DNA of 64,000 nucleotides from Azospirillum sp. TSO35-2 (GCF_003116095.1 NZ_LGRA01000021.1:552226-616225), one strand, 5' to 3'; shown: positions 49,484 to 58,849, numbered from the stretch's first letter. Notes: generated by a model from the letters alone, not told the origin. A program made the numbers and translations.

Positions 49484-51715
49484 ATGAACCAGAACGACTG
49501 GGAGGTCAGGCAGACGCCGGCGGTGCTGGTGATCGTCCTGGTTGGGCTGGTCCTGTCGCTCGCAGCGTTCGCTCTCGTCCGCAACGCCGCCCATTCCGCC
49601 GCCCATGCGCTGGCCGACCGGCAGGCGATCCAACTGCACGACGAGTTGAAGGCGCGTTTCGACCATCAGGGTCTGCTCCTGCGGGCGCTCAGCGGTCCGC
49701 TGGCCGGTCCGGCCCCGGTGACGGAGGCCAGTTTCGCGTCGGCCGTGGATCCCCTGCTGCCGCTCTACCCCGATCTGGACGCCGTTGCCTGGGCGCGCCG
49801 CATCGCGCCCCGCGACGTGCCGCTGCTGGAACATGCGATGCGGGCGGCCGGGCGGACCTCCTTCGCGGTGCGCAGCGGGCCCGCCGCCGTGCCGTCGGAT
49901 CCCGCCGCCGACCTGTTCGTCAACCTCCTGGTCGAACCCCGCCCGTCCGGCGGGCTGGTCGGGCTCGACATGGCAAGCCTTCCCGACCAGCGCCGGGTCA
50001 TGGCCCAGTCCTGCGCCGCCAACCGGATCGCCGTGGTCGACGACCCCCCGCTGCGGACGGAACTCGGCGCGGAGATGACGATCCTCTATCTGCCGGTCTA
50101 TGCGCGCGAGGTCGACACCGACGACGGGATGGCCGGCGGCTTCGCCGGCGACCGCGTCGTGTGCGACGCCCTCAGCGGCTTCCTGTGGACCGGTTTCCAC
50201 CTTGACCATTTGTTGAGGGATGCGGTGCGGCGGGTGGGGCTGACCGTCGGGGACGCCTATCTGCTGGCCCCCGGTCCGGACGCCCCGCGGCTGCTGGCCG
50301 CTGCACCGGGCCAGCGGCATCCGGACGAGCCGTTCTCTCCCCTGACCGCCGAGCGGTTGGCGGACAAGGCCGCGCCGGCCGCCATCGCCCGCGACATCGC
50401 CTTCGGCGGGCGGGTGTGGCGGCTGCTCGTGGTGCCGGAGCAGGCGACGCTGTTCGGCCTGCAGAACCGGCTGGCCTGGGGCATGCTGGTCAGCGGGCTG
50501 CTGCTCACCGTGGCGATGGCTGCCTACGTCGTGCGGGAGGCGCAGGCCAAGCGCATCCAGCAGACCGAGATCCGCGCCCGTGCGGCGATGGCCCGCGCCC
50601 TGCGCGACAGCGAGGAGCGTTTCCGGCTGGCGTTGCGCTATTCCAAGGTGACGCTGTTCACCCAGGATCGGGACCTGCGTCACCTCTGGGTCTATTGCCC
50701 CCAGTCGGACATGCGGCCCGAGCTGATGGTCGGCCGCACCCACGCCGAGCTGTTCAGCCCGGAGGACGCGGCGATGCTCGACCGCATCAAGCGTCCGGTG
50801 CTGGACAGCGGCGTCGGTGCCCGGCACGAGGTGGAGTTGAGCTCCCACGGCCGGCACCGCATCCTGGACCTGTCGATCGAGCCGATGCGCGACGAGACCG
50901 GGGCGGTGTCCGGCATCATCTGCGCCGCCATCGACGTGACCGAGGCGGTGGAGATCCGCGAGGAGCTGGCCCGGGCCCACCGCGAGGCCGAACGGGCCAA
51001 CCAGGCGAAGACCCGGTTCCTGGCCGCCGCCAGCCACGACCTGCGCCAGCCGTTCCAGGCGATGAGCCTGTTCCACCACATCCTGTTGACCAAGCTGGAC
51101 GATCCCCGGCAGCTGGAGGTGGCGGCCAAGCTGGGCGAGGCCCTGGCCACCGGCAACACGCTGCTGTCGACGCTGCTCGACACCTCGGCGTTGGAGGTCG
51201 GCAACGTCACGCCGCGCGTCGTCGAGTTCGCCGTCGGCGAGATCGTCGACCGGCTGGCGATGGAGATCGGCGACCAGGCGGTCAGCCGCGGGCTGGTCCT
51301 GCGCGTGGTGCCCTGCTCCGTCCGCGTCAGCAGCGACCCGGTCCTGCTGGAGCGGATGGTGCGCAACCTGCTGGTCAACGCCCTGCGCTACACCAGCCAC
51401 GGCCGCATCCTGCTGGGGTGCCGCCGCCGCCACGACCCGGTGGGCGGCGACCGGCTGTCGATCGAGGTGTGGGACACCGGCCCCGGCATCCCGGAGGCCG
51501 AGATGGCGGCGATCTTCGAGGATTTCTACCGCTGCGGCACCGACCAGCGCGACAGCGGCGGCGGCCTGGGGCTCGGCCTGTCGATCGTCCGCCGCATGGC
51601 CCAGATGCTCGACCATCCGGTGACCGTGCGCTCGCGGGTCGGCCATGGCACCGTGTTCGCGATCAGCGTGCCGCTGGTGACCGAACCGTGCCGCTGCTCC
51701 GTCGCCGCCGAGTGA
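49484..51715 (+). CDS. CHASE-domain membrane histidine kinase (SHDLRQP family)
   Basis: 743 aa. A membrane helix (about 12-34), a periplasmic CHASE domain (about 60-290; PLYPDLDAVAWARRIAPRDV, EMTILYLPVYAREV), a second helix (about 330-350), PAS (about 380-490), HisKA with His518 (AASHDLRQPFQAMSLFHHIL) and HATPase (LLVNALRYT, DTGPGIPE, GGGLGLGLSIVRRM). CHASE domains bind small extracellular ligands such as cytokinin-like molecules. It lacks a receiver, unlike the paralogues at 12511 and 47742; the receiver of its neighbour could act in trans. ATG at 49484 with GGTGGAGGACG. Confidence 0.92.
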   Translation: MNQNDWEVRQTPAVLVIVLVGLVLSLAAFALVRNAAHSAAHALADRQAIQLHDELKARFDHQGLLLRALSGPLAGPAPVTEASFASAVDPLLPLYPDLDAVAWARRIAPRDVPLLEHAMRAAGRTSFAVRSGPAAVPSDPAADLFVNLLVEPRPSGGLVGLDMASLPDQRRVMAQSCAANRIAVVDDPPLRTELGAEMTILYLPVYAREVDTDDGMAGGFAGDRVVCDALSGFLWTGFHLDHLLRDAVRRVGLTVGDAYLLAPGPDAPRLLAAAPGQRHPDEPFSPLTAERLADKAAPAAIARDIAFGGRVWRLLVVPEQATLFGLQNRLAWGMLVSGLLLTVAMAAYVVREAQAKRIQQTEIRARAAMARALRDSEERFRLALRYSKVTLFTQDRDLRHLWVYCPQSDMRPELMVGRTHAELFSPEDAAMLDRIKRPVLDSGVGARHEVELSSHGRHRILDLSIEPMRDETGAVSGIICAAIDVTEAVEIREELARAHREAERANQAKTRFLAAASHDLRQPFQAMSLFHHILLTKLDDPRQLEVAAKLGEALATGNTLLSTLLDTSALEVGNVTPRVVEFAVGEIVDRLAMEIGDQAVSRGLVLRVVPCSVRVSSDPVLLERMVRNLLVNALRYTSHGRILLGCRRRHDPVGGDRLSIEVWDTGPGIPEAEMAAIFEDFYRCGTDQRDSGGGLGLGLSIVRRMAQMLDHPVTVRSRVGHGTVFAISVPLVTEPCRCSVAAE

Positions 51716-52169
51716 GCTGCGTGGGCTTCTGCCGCAGCGCGCAATGGGGGCAGTTCTGCCGCCGATTCTCCATTTCCTGATCACAGCCGCGCAAGGTTCG
51801 GTTATGCTGCGCCTGCTCAATGATCGGAAACAATCCCAGTAACCTTGCCGTAACAAGACGTTGGCATCTTTATTGATGTAGGTCATTGGGAAGCGAGGCC
51901 ATAGGGGCTACTGCTTTCGCTTAAGGCTACTCCTTGGATAAACCCTTGGGATGCCACGGTTCCGTTTCGAAAGGGAACCCAACAAGACAGGTTTCGGCCC
52001 GCCGCCACGCCGCGCGGGAACCGGAATCGGGAGGACACGGCCTGCCACCGGGACGGACGCCCAGCTTGGGACGCCGCACCGGGACCGGCATTCGGACGAC
52101 CGGCTTCCGGCAATCCGGCAAGCGGTCACCCGATGGTCGGGCGCCGCGATCCTTTTCAGGAGCTTGAAG
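51716..52169. other. 454-bp region upstream of the MaoC-phosphotransacetylase gene
   Basis: Non-coding as far as I can tell; the in-frame extension of the 52170 gene is Arg/Pro-rich and non-conserved. It contains the FNR-like box at 51873 and an AGGAG ribosome-binding site at 52158. No terminator after the CHASE kinase was found. Confidence 0.5.
51873..51886. promoter_or_regulatory. FNR/FixK-like box upstream of the acetate genes
   Basis: TTGATGTAGGTCAT matches TTGAY-N4-RTCAA with one mismatch in the last base. It is about 284 bp before the start at 52170, in a low-GC stretch. Low-oxygen control of acetyl-phosphate metabolism would be sensible, but the distance needs an early transcription start. 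Confidence 0.45.
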
Positions 52170-53639
52170 ATGGACACCGTCACCGCCGCCGTCACCGCCG
52201 TTCCGGCGGTCCGCAGCGGCATCGTTCAGACTGGCAAGAACGGCAGCATCATGATCGAAAACGTCACCTTCGAGGAAATCCGCATCGGCCAGCAGGCCAG
52301 CCTGTCGCGCCGCCTGACCATGTCCGACATCCAGCTGTTCGCCACGGTGTCCGGCGACCTCAACCCGTCGCACGTCGACCAGGATTACGCCGTCGACCAC
52401 AAGGTGGTCGGGCACGGCATGTGGTCGGGCTCGCTGATCTCCGCCGTTCTCGGCACGCTGCTGCCCGGCCCCGGCACCGTCTATGTCGGCCAGGACCTGC
52501 GGTTCGACCGGCCGGTGCTGCTCGGCGACATCGTCACCGTCACCGTCACCGCCCGGTCGAAGGACCCGGTGCGCAAGACGGTGGTGTTCGACTGCCTCGC
52601 CGCCAACCAGGACGGCAAGACGGTCGCGACCGGCGTCGCCGAGGTGATCGCGCCGACCGAGAAGGTCTGCCGCGCCGCCGCGGAACTGCCGCAGGTGCAG
52701 GTGATCCGCCACGACGGCCACGAGCTGATGCTGAAGAAGTGCGAGTCGCTGCCGCCGGTGCCGACCGCCGTCGTCCACCCCTGCGATGAAAGCTCGCTGC
52801 GCGGCGCCGTCGAGGCCGCCGAGGCGAACCTGATCGACCCGGTGCTGGTCGGGCCGGAAGCGAAGATCCGCTCGGTCGCCGCCGCCTGCGGCCTGGACAT
52901 CGCGCGCTACCGCATCATCGACGTCGCCCACAGCCACGCCTCGGCCGAAACCGGCGTCCGTCTGGCCCGCACCGGCGAGTGCGAGGCGGTCATGAAGGGC
53001 AGCCTGCACACCGACGAGCTGATGGGCGAGGTCGTCCGCAAGGAAACCGGCCTGCGCACCGGCCGCCGTCTCAGCCACGTCTTCGTGATGAACGTGCCGA
53101 CCTACCCGCGGCCGCTGCTGATCACCGACGCGGCGATCAACATCTACCCGACGCTGGAGGACAAGGTCAGCATCGTGCAGAACGCCATCGACCTCGCCAA
53201 GGTGCTGGGGGTCGAGGTGCCGCGCGTCGCCATCCTGTCGGCGGTCGAGACCATCAACACCAAGATCGCCTCGACCCTGGAAGCGGCGGCGCTGTGCAAG
53301 ATGGCCGACCGCGGCCAGATCACCGGCGGCATCCTGGATGGCCCGCTGGCCTTCGACAACGCCATCAGCCTTGAGGCGGCGATCACCAAGGGCATCAAGT
53401 CCGAGGTGGCGGGGCAGGCCGACATCCTGCTGGTCCCCGACCTGGAAGCCGGCAACATGCTGGCCAAGCAGTTGTCCTTCCTGGCGCACGCCGACGCCGC
53501 CGGCATCGTGCTGGGCGCGCGGGTTCCGATCATCCTGACCAGCCGGGCCGACAACGTCCGCACCCGTCTGGCCTCCTGCGCCGTCGCCGTCCTGTCCGCC
53601 GCCGCCCGCCGCCGCGGTGCCGCCCCTGCGGCCGAGTGA
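52170..53639 (+). CDS. Fused MaoC-like hydratase and phosphate acetyl/butyryltransferase
   Basis: 489 aa. The N-terminal hotdog domain (about 30-160) has the MaoC signature SGDLNPSHVDQDYA...GHGMWSGSLISAV. The C-terminal half (about 175-489) is phosphate acetyl/butyryltransferase: VVHPCDESSLRGAVEAAEAN, RLARTGECEAVMKGSLHTDE, GGILDGPLAFDNAIS, DILLVPDLEAGNMLAKQL. The pair converts acyl-CoA to acyl phosphate for the kinase downstream (11 bp). The hydratase half may act in PHA or butyrate metabolism. ATG at 52170 follows AGGAGCTTGAAG. Confidence 0.93.
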   Translation: MDTVTAAVTAVPAVRSGIVQTGKNGSIMIENVTFEEIRIGQQASLSRRLTMSDIQLFATVSGDLNPSHVDQDYAVDHKVVGHGMWSGSLISAVLGTLLPGPGTVYVGQDLRFDRPVLLGDIVTVTVTARSKDPVRKTVVFDCLAANQDGKTVATGVAEVIAPTEKVCRAAAELPQVQVIRHDGHELMLKKCESLPPVPTAVVHPCDESSLRGAVEAAEANLIDPVLVGPEAKIRSVAAACGLDIARYRIIDVAHSHASAETGVRLARTGECEAVMKGSLHTDELMGEVVRKETGLRTGRRLSHVFVMNVPTYPRPLLITDAAINIYPTLEDKVSIVQNAIDLAKVLGVEVPRVAILSAVETINTKIASTLEAAALCKMADRGQITGGILDGPLAFDNAISLEAAITKGIKSEVAGQADILLVPDLEAGNMLAKQLSFLAHADAAGIVLGARVPIILTSRADNVRTRLASCAVAVLSAAARRRGAAPAAE

Positions 53640-53650
53640 GGGGACCCCGC

Positions 53651-54847
53651 ATGTCCAACACGACCCCCAAGGCGATTCTCGTCGTCAACGCCGGCTCGTC
53701 CAGCCTGAAATTCTCGGTCTTCCGCGACAGCGGGGCCGGCGATCCGGTGGTGACCATCAACGGCCAGATTTCCGGCATCGGCACCCAGCCGGTGTTCGAG
53801 GCCAAGGATGCCCAGCGCCGCCCGCTGGAAGGCAAGAGCTGGGGACCGGGCGAGCCCAGCGACCGCACCGCGCTGCTGGGCTACCTGCTCGACTGGATCC
53901 ATGAGCGGCTGGAGGGGGCGACCCTGATCGCCGCCGGCCACCGGGTGGTGCATGGCGGCGTCCGCCACGCCGCGCCCGTGCTGCTGACGCCGGCCCTGAT
54001 GGACGAGCTGGACGGGCTGGTCCCGCTGGCCCCGCTGCACCAGCCGCACAACCTCGCCGCCATCCGCGCGCTGGCGGAGGCGCATCCGGAGCTGCCGCAG
54101 GTCGCCTGCTTCGACACCGCCTTCCACCGCAACCAGCCCTGGCAGGCGCAGACCTTCGCCATCCCGCGCGAGCTGACCGACGAGGGGGTGCGCCGCTACG
54201 GTTTCCATGGGCTGTCCTACGAGTACATCGCCCGCCGCCTGCCGGAGATCGCGCCGGAGCTGGGTGATTCGCGGGTGGTCGTCGCCCATCTGGGCAGCGG
54301 CGCCAGCATGTGCGCCATCCATGGCGGGCGCAGCGTCGACAGCACCATGGGCTTCACCGCGCTGGACGGCCTGCCGATGGGCACCCGTTGCGGCGCGATC
54401 GACCCCGGCGTGCTGATCTACCTGATGCGCAAGGGCATGGACGCCAGCGCCATCGAGACGCTGCTCTACAACAAGTCCGGCCTGCTCGGCGTGTCGGGCG
54501 TGTCCAACGACATGCGCGCCCTGCTGGAGAGCAGCGATCCCCACGCGCAGGAGGCGGTGGAGCTGTTCTGCTTCCGCATCGCCAAGGAAACCGGCGCCTT
54601 GTCGGCGTCGATGGGCGGGGTGGACGCGCTGGTGTTCACCGCCGGCATCGGCGAACGCTCCGCCCCGGTGCGGGCGCGGGTCGGCGACAAGCTGGCTTGG
54701 CTGGGCGTCGAGATCGACGCGGCGGCCAACGAGGCCAACGCGGCGAAGATCTCCACCGCCAACAGCCGCCTGCCGGTCTACGTCATCCCGACCGACGAGG
54801 AACGGATGATCGCGCTCCACACGCGCAAGGCGCTGACCGGGCGCTGA
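53651..54847 (+). CDS. ackA: Acetate kinase
   Basis: 398 aa. ASKHA motifs: ILVVNAGSSSLKFSVF (phosphate 1), GHRVVHGG, RRYGFHGLSYEYIARRLPE, VVAHLGSGASMCAIHGGRSV, STMGFTALDGLPMGTRCGAI, FTAGIGERSAPVR. It converts acetyl phosphate and ADP to acetate and ATP. It follows the MaoC-phosphotransacetylase by 11 bp, so the two form an acetate/ATP module. Start ATG at 53651. Confidence 0.96.
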   Translation: MSNTTPKAILVVNAGSSSLKFSVFRDSGAGDPVVTINGQISGIGTQPVFEAKDAQRRPLEGKSWGPGEPSDRTALLGYLLDWIHERLEGATLIAAGHRVVHGGVRHAAPVLLTPALMDELDGLVPLAPLHQPHNLAAIRALAEAHPELPQVACFDTAFHRNQPWQAQTFAIPRELTDEGVRRYGFHGLSYEYIARRLPEIAPELGDSRVVVAHLGSGASMCAIHGGRSVDSTMGFTALDGLPMGTRCGAIDPGVLIYLMRKGMDASAIETLLYNKSGLLGVSGVSNDMRALLESSDPHAQEAVELFCFRIAKETGALSASMGGVDALVFTAGIGERSAPVRARVGDKLAWLGVEIDAAANEANAAKISTANSRLPVYVIPTDEERMIALHTRKALTGR

Positions 54848-54901
54848 CACCGGATGGGGGAGGGGGCCCTTGTCCGGCGCCCCTCCGTCTTCCTGACCCG
54901 T

Positions 54902-55762
54902 TTACCCCCGCGCCAGCAGGCCGGGCAACTCGGCGATCAGCGCGTCGCGGGCCCGCAGGCCGCCCGCGGTTTCCATCGCGCGGTCGGCGACCTCCAGCCG
55001 GGCGAACACCACGCGGCGGCCGGCCTTTTCCGCCCAGCCGATGAACCAGCCCTGCGGCCGGTCGTTGTGGAGCTTGCCCGATGCGTCGGCCTGGGTGCCG
55101 CTGCCGGTCTTGCCGCGCACGGTCCAGCCGCCGTTGGCCTCGAACACCGGCAGGCTGGCGTGGGTCTGGTCGCAGGATTTAGCCGACACCGGCAGTGTCC
55201 CGGTCAGGGAGCGGTGCAGCAGCCGCACCTGCTCGTCCGGTGAAATCCGCAGCGACGACATAAGCCAGCTTTGGGTCAACCCGTCCGCCTTGCCGGGATT
55301 GCCCGACACGTCGCGGTTGCCGTAGTCGAGTTTGTCGACATAGGCCTGCAAGCGCGCCGCGCCCAGCTTGCCCGTGACCATCCGCGAATACCAGATGATC
55401 GAGTCGCGCAGCCAGATCGACGGATCGGTGTCCTCATGCTCGCGCTCCGGCGCCTTCAGCTCCGGCCGGTAGGGCAGTAGCGGGTCGTGCGGGCCGTGCA
55501 GGATGCCGGCGTCGAACCCCATGATCGCCAAGGCAAATTTGAAGGTGGAGCACGGGCTGAAACGCTGGTCGCACGGGCCCGCGCGGTGCAGCGTCTCGCC
55601 CGACTCCACATCGCGGATGACGGTACAGACCGCCGGATCGGTCAGCGTGTCGTTGGCGGCGCGCGCCGCTGCGGCGGCCGGTCGGCCCGCCGTGGCGGAG
55701 CCCAGCAGCCCCGCACCCGCCGCCAGCAGCAGCCCGTTGTTGAAGTGACGCCGGCTGATCAT
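54902..55762 (-). CDS. Class D (OXA-type) beta-lactamase
   Basis: 286 aa. Twin-arginine-like leader MISRRHFNNGLLLAAGAGLL. Catalytic STFK (Ser72-Lys75) in FSPCSTFKFALAIMGFDAG, then SIIWYSRM (where S-x-V is usual), YGNRD and KTGSG. These are the class D motifs, with Trp/Gly of WFIGWAEK also present. Periplasmic serine beta-lactamase. ATG at 55762 with GAAGAGGG; a TTG two codons earlier is an alternative. Divergent from an AmpR-type regulator 108 bp away. Spectrum is not predictable from sequence. Confidence 0.92.
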   Translation of the reverse strand: MISRRHFNNGLLLAAGAGLLGSATAGRPAAAAARAANDTLTDPAVCTVIRDVESGETLHRAGPCDQRFSPCSTFKFALAIMGFDAGILHGPHDPLLPYRPELKAPEREHEDTDPSIWLRDSIIWYSRMVTGKLGAARLQAYVDKLDYGNRDVSGNPGKADGLTQSWLMSSLRISPDEQVRLLHRSLTGTLPVSAKSCDQTHASLPVFEANGGWTVRGKTGSGTQADASGKLHNDRPQGWFIGWAEKAGRRVVFARLEVADRAMETAGGLRARDALIAELPGLLARG

Positions 55763-55870
55763 TCCCAAGCCCTCTTCATTGGTTGTGCGATGGCTCTGGG
55801 ATATGCGTCTGGCGTCCGACCGGCAAACGATGATAGCTCGGGGAAGCCATCAATTGAATTTGGGTGTCCT

Positions 55871-56758
55871 GTGGTCCGGCCCTATCTGCCGCTGAACGCG
55901 CTCCGCGCCTTCGAGACGTCGGCGCGGCATCTCAGCTTCACCCGCGCCGCCATCGAGCTGTGCGTGACCCAGGCCGCCGTCAGCCATCAGGTGAAGCTGC
56001 TGGAGGAGCGGCTGGGCGCCAGCCTGTTCCACCGCCTGCCACGCGGCTTGGCCTTGACCGACGAGGGCCGGGCGCTGCTGCCGACGCTGGAGGAGGCGTT
56101 CGACCGCATCGGCGGCCTGCTCGACCAGTTCGAGGGCGGGCGTTTCCGCGAGGTGCTGACGGTCGGCGCGGTCGGCACCTTCGCCGTCGGCTGGCTGCTG
56201 CCGCGGCTGGCCCGCTTCCGCGAGGCGCACCCCTTCGTCGATCTGCGGCTGTCGACCAACAACAACCGCGTCGACATCGCGGCGGAGGGGCTGGACTGCG
56301 CCATCCGCTTCGGCGATGGCGCGTGGCACGGCACCGACGCGGTGAAGCTGTTCGACGCACCGCTGTCGGTGCTGTGCGCGGCGGACATCGCCCGGCGCCT
56401 GCGCGAGCCCGCCGACGTCCGCCGCGAGCCGCTGTTGCGCTCCTACCGTGCCGACGAATGGCTGGGCTGGTTCGCCGCCGCCGGGCTGGAGCCGCCGCCG
56501 ATCAAGGGGCCGGTGTTCGACTCGTCCTCGCTGATGGTGGAGGCGGCGATCCAGGGGTTGGGGGTGGCGCTGGCTCCGCCGTCGATGTTCCGCCGGCCGC
56601 TGGCGCTCGGCCTGATCGAGCAGCCCTTCGCCATCACGGTGTGCAAGGGCGCCTATTGGCTGACCGGCCTGAAATCGAAGCCGGAAACCCCGACCATGCG
56701 CGGCTTCCGCGACTGGCTGTTCGCCGTGGTCGCGGAAGAGGGAATGGCCGCGGCCTGA
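55871..56758 (+). CDS. ampR: AmpR-type LysR transcriptional regulator
   Basis: 295 aa from a GTG at 55871 that gives the AmpR-like N-terminus VVRPYLPLNALRAFETSARH. The winged helix (about 5-65) contains LSFTRAAIELCVTQAAVSHQ; the effector domain has TVGAVGTFAVGWLLPRLARF and SSSLMVEAAIQGLGVALAPP, as in AmpR/GcvA proteins. AmpR senses muropeptides and induces a divergent beta-lactamase. Here the target is class D. The ribosome-binding site is weak. Confidence 0.9.
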   Translation: MVRPYLPLNALRAFETSARHLSFTRAAIELCVTQAAVSHQVKLLEERLGASLFHRLPRGLALTDEGRALLPTLEEAFDRIGGLLDQFEGGRFREVLTVGAVGTFAVGWLLPRLARFREAHPFVDLRLSTNNNRVDIAAEGLDCAIRFGDGAWHGTDAVKLFDAPLSVLCAADIARRLREPADVRREPLLRSYRADEWLGWFAAAGLEPPPIKGPVFDSSSLMVEAAIQGLGVALAPPSMFRRPLALGLIEQPFAITVCKGAYWLTGLKSKPETPTMRGFRDWLFAVVAEEGMAAA

Positions 56759-56781
56759 GGGGCGGTCAGGACACCCGGGGG

Positions 56782-57033
56782 TCAGGATACCGACACGCGG
56801 CGCGGCGCCGGCCGATCGGCCTGCCGTTGCCAGAAGCGCAGCCGCAGGCGCGGTGCCATGAACCAGGCGATGGGGGCGGCCAGGATGACGCTCAGGATCA
56901 CCACGGTCGGCATCAGCGTCATCGCCTGCTCGGAGAAGCTGGGAACCCCCAGCACCAGCACGGTGCCGATGCCGAAGATGACGCCCTGAATCATGCCGTA
57001 GATCAGGATGGCGAGGCGCAAACGCATGGACAT
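56782..57033 (-). CDS. Small two-helix membrane protein, function unknown
   Basis: 83 aa. Two hydrophobic helices (about 6-28 and 38-60; LAILIYGMIQGVIFGIGTVL, TVVILSVILAAPIAWFMAPR) and a basic cytoplasmic tail (RLRLRFWQRQADRPAPRRVS). ATG at 57033 is followed by MSMRLRL. It resembles small inner-membrane proteins without a defined role. Converges with ampR; pgi follows downstream beyond a 150-bp gap. Confidence 0.7.
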   Translation of the reverse strand: MSMRLRLAILIYGMIQGVIFGIGTVLVLGVPSFSEQAMTLMPTVVILSVILAAPIAWFMAPRLRLRFWQRQADRPAPRRVSVS

Positions 57034-57184
57034 GGGACTGCTCCGGTAAGAAGGGATGGTGCAAAGACCGTCTCCCCTCTCAACCGGTGGGCAGCCGCAA
57101 TGTTCCGAACGCCATCGGGCCGGGCTTGACCCGTCCGATGGCGTTCGCGCACGTACAATTATTGAGCGGGAGCCGGACCGCCCT

Positions 57185-58849
57185 TTACCGGTTCGCCCGC
57201 CACCACGCCATCAGCCCGGTGGTCGAGCTGTCGTGGGCGCCGTCGGCCGGGCCGTTCTCCAGCTCCGGCAGGATGGTGTTGGCGAGCTGCTTGCCCAGTT
57301 CCACCCCCCACTGGTCGAAGCTGTTGATGTCCCAGACGATGCCTTGGACGAAGACCTTGTGCTCGTACAGCGCGATCAGGGCGCCCAGCGTCGCCGGGGT
57401 CAGGCTCTTCACCAGGATGGTGTTGGACGGGCGGTTGCCGGGGAAGACGCGGTGGGGGACCAGCGCCTCGACCTCGTCGGCCGGCTTGCCGGCCTTGGTC
57501 ATCTCGGCGCGGACCTCGTCGGCGGTCTTGCCGCGCATCAGCGCCTCGGTCTGGGCGAAGACGTTGGACAGCAGGATGCGGTGATGGGCGCCGGCCTCCG
57601 CCCCGATCGGGTTGTGGCTGGTCGCCGCGGCGATGAAGTCGCAGGGGATCAGCGAGGTGCCCTGGTGGATCAGCTGGTAGAAGGCGTGCTGGCCGTTGGT
57701 GCCGGGCTCGCCGAACAGCACCGGGCCGGTCTGGTAGTCCACCGGCTCGCCGCCGCGGGTCACCGACTTGCCGTTGCTCTCCATGTCCAACTGCTGGAGA
57801 TAGGCGGCGAAGCGGTGCAGATACTGGTCGTAGGGCAGCACCGCGTAGGACGAGGCGTCCCAGAAATTGCGGTACCAGACGCCGAGCAGGCCCATCAGCA
57901 CCGGCATGTTGCGGTCCAGCGGGGCGGTGCGGAAATGCTCGTCCATCGCGTGGGCGCCGGCCAGCAGCTCGGCGAAGCGCTCCGGCCCGATGGCGATCAT
58001 GATCGGCAGGCCGATGGCCGACCACAGCGAATAGCGACCGCCGACCCAGTCCCAGAAGCCGAACATGTTGGCCGGGTCGATGCCGAACTTGCGCACCTCC
58101 GCCTCGTTGGTCGAGACGGCGACGAAATGCTTCGCCACATGCGCCTCGTCCTGCGCGGTCTCCAGGAACCAGCGGCGGGCGGAATGGGCGTTGGTCAGCG
58201 TCTCCTGCGTCGTGAAGGTCTTCGACGCGATGACGAACAGCGTCGTCTCCGGGTCGAGCCACTTCAACTGCTCGGCCAGATGGGTGCCGTCGACGTTGGA
58301 GACGAAATGCAGGGCGACATGGGCGTGGGCGAAGGGCTTCAGCGCCTCCGTCACCATCACCGGGCCGAGGTCGGAGCCACCGATGCCGATGTTCACCACG
58401 TCGGTGATCGGCTGGCCGGTGTAGCCCTTCCAGTCGCCGTCGCGCACGGCCGCCGCGAAGGCGTCCATCCGCTCCAGCACCGCGCGCACGGCGGGCATGA
58501 TGTCGCGGCTGCCGTGGGAATCGGCCACGGTGACCGGCCGGCCGGAGCGGTTGCGCAGCGCGGTGTGCAGCACGGCGCGCTGTTCGGTCAGGTTGATCGG
58601 CTCGCCGGCGAACATGCGGGCGCGGGCGCCCTCGACGTCCTGCTGGCGGGCAAGGTCGAGCAGCAGGCCGACCGTCTCCGGCGTGATGCGGTTCTTCGAA
58701 TAGTCGAGGAACAGCCCCGCGGCTTCCAGCGAGAAGGCGTCGAACCGGCCGGGATCGGCGGCGAACAGGTCGCGCATGTGGGTGTTGGCCATGTCCTGGC
58801 GGTGCCGGGACAGCGCCGCCCAGGCGGGCGAACGGGTGAGCGCGGTCAT
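57185..58849 (-). CDS. pgi: Glucose-6-phosphate isomerase
   Basis: 554 aa, full length. Motifs: VVNIGIGGSDLGPVMVTEAL, FVSNVDGTHLAEQL, FVIASKTFTTQETLTNA, GGRYSLWSAIGLPI and SFDQWGVELGKQLA near the end. Interconverts glucose-6-phosphate and fructose-6-phosphate. Start ATG at 58849 gives MTALTRSPAW. No neighbour in the pathway. Confidence 0.97.
   Translation of the reverse strand: MTALTRSPAWAALSRHRQDMANTHMRDLFAADPGRFDAFSLEAAGLFLDYSKNRITPETVGLLLDLARQQDVEGARARMFAGEPINLTEQRAVLHTALRNRSGRPVTVADSHGSRDIMPAVRAVLERMDAFAAAVRDGDWKGYTGQPITDVVNIGIGGSDLGPVMVTEALKPFAHAHVALHFVSNVDGTHLAEQLKWLDPETTLFVIASKTFTTQETLTNAHSARRWFLETAQDEAHVAKHFVAVSTNEAEVRKFGIDPANMFGFWDWVGGRYSLWSAIGLPIMIAIGPERFAELLAGAHAMDEHFRTAPLDRNMPVLMGLLGVWYRNFWDASSYAVLPYDQYLHRFAAYLQQLDMESNGKSVTRGGEPVDYQTGPVLFGEPGTNGQHAFYQLIHQGTSLIPCDFIAAATSHNPIGAEAGAHHRILLSNVFAQTEALMRGKTADEVRAEMTKAGKPADEVEALVPHRVFPGNRPSNTILVKSLTPATLGALIALYEHKVFVQGIVWDINSFDQWGVELGKQLANTILPELENGPADGAHDSSTTGLMAWWRANR

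Noticed and set aside
49103..51886. 927-aa minus-strand open frame
   Set aside because: Antisense to the CHASE kinase with shadow composition.
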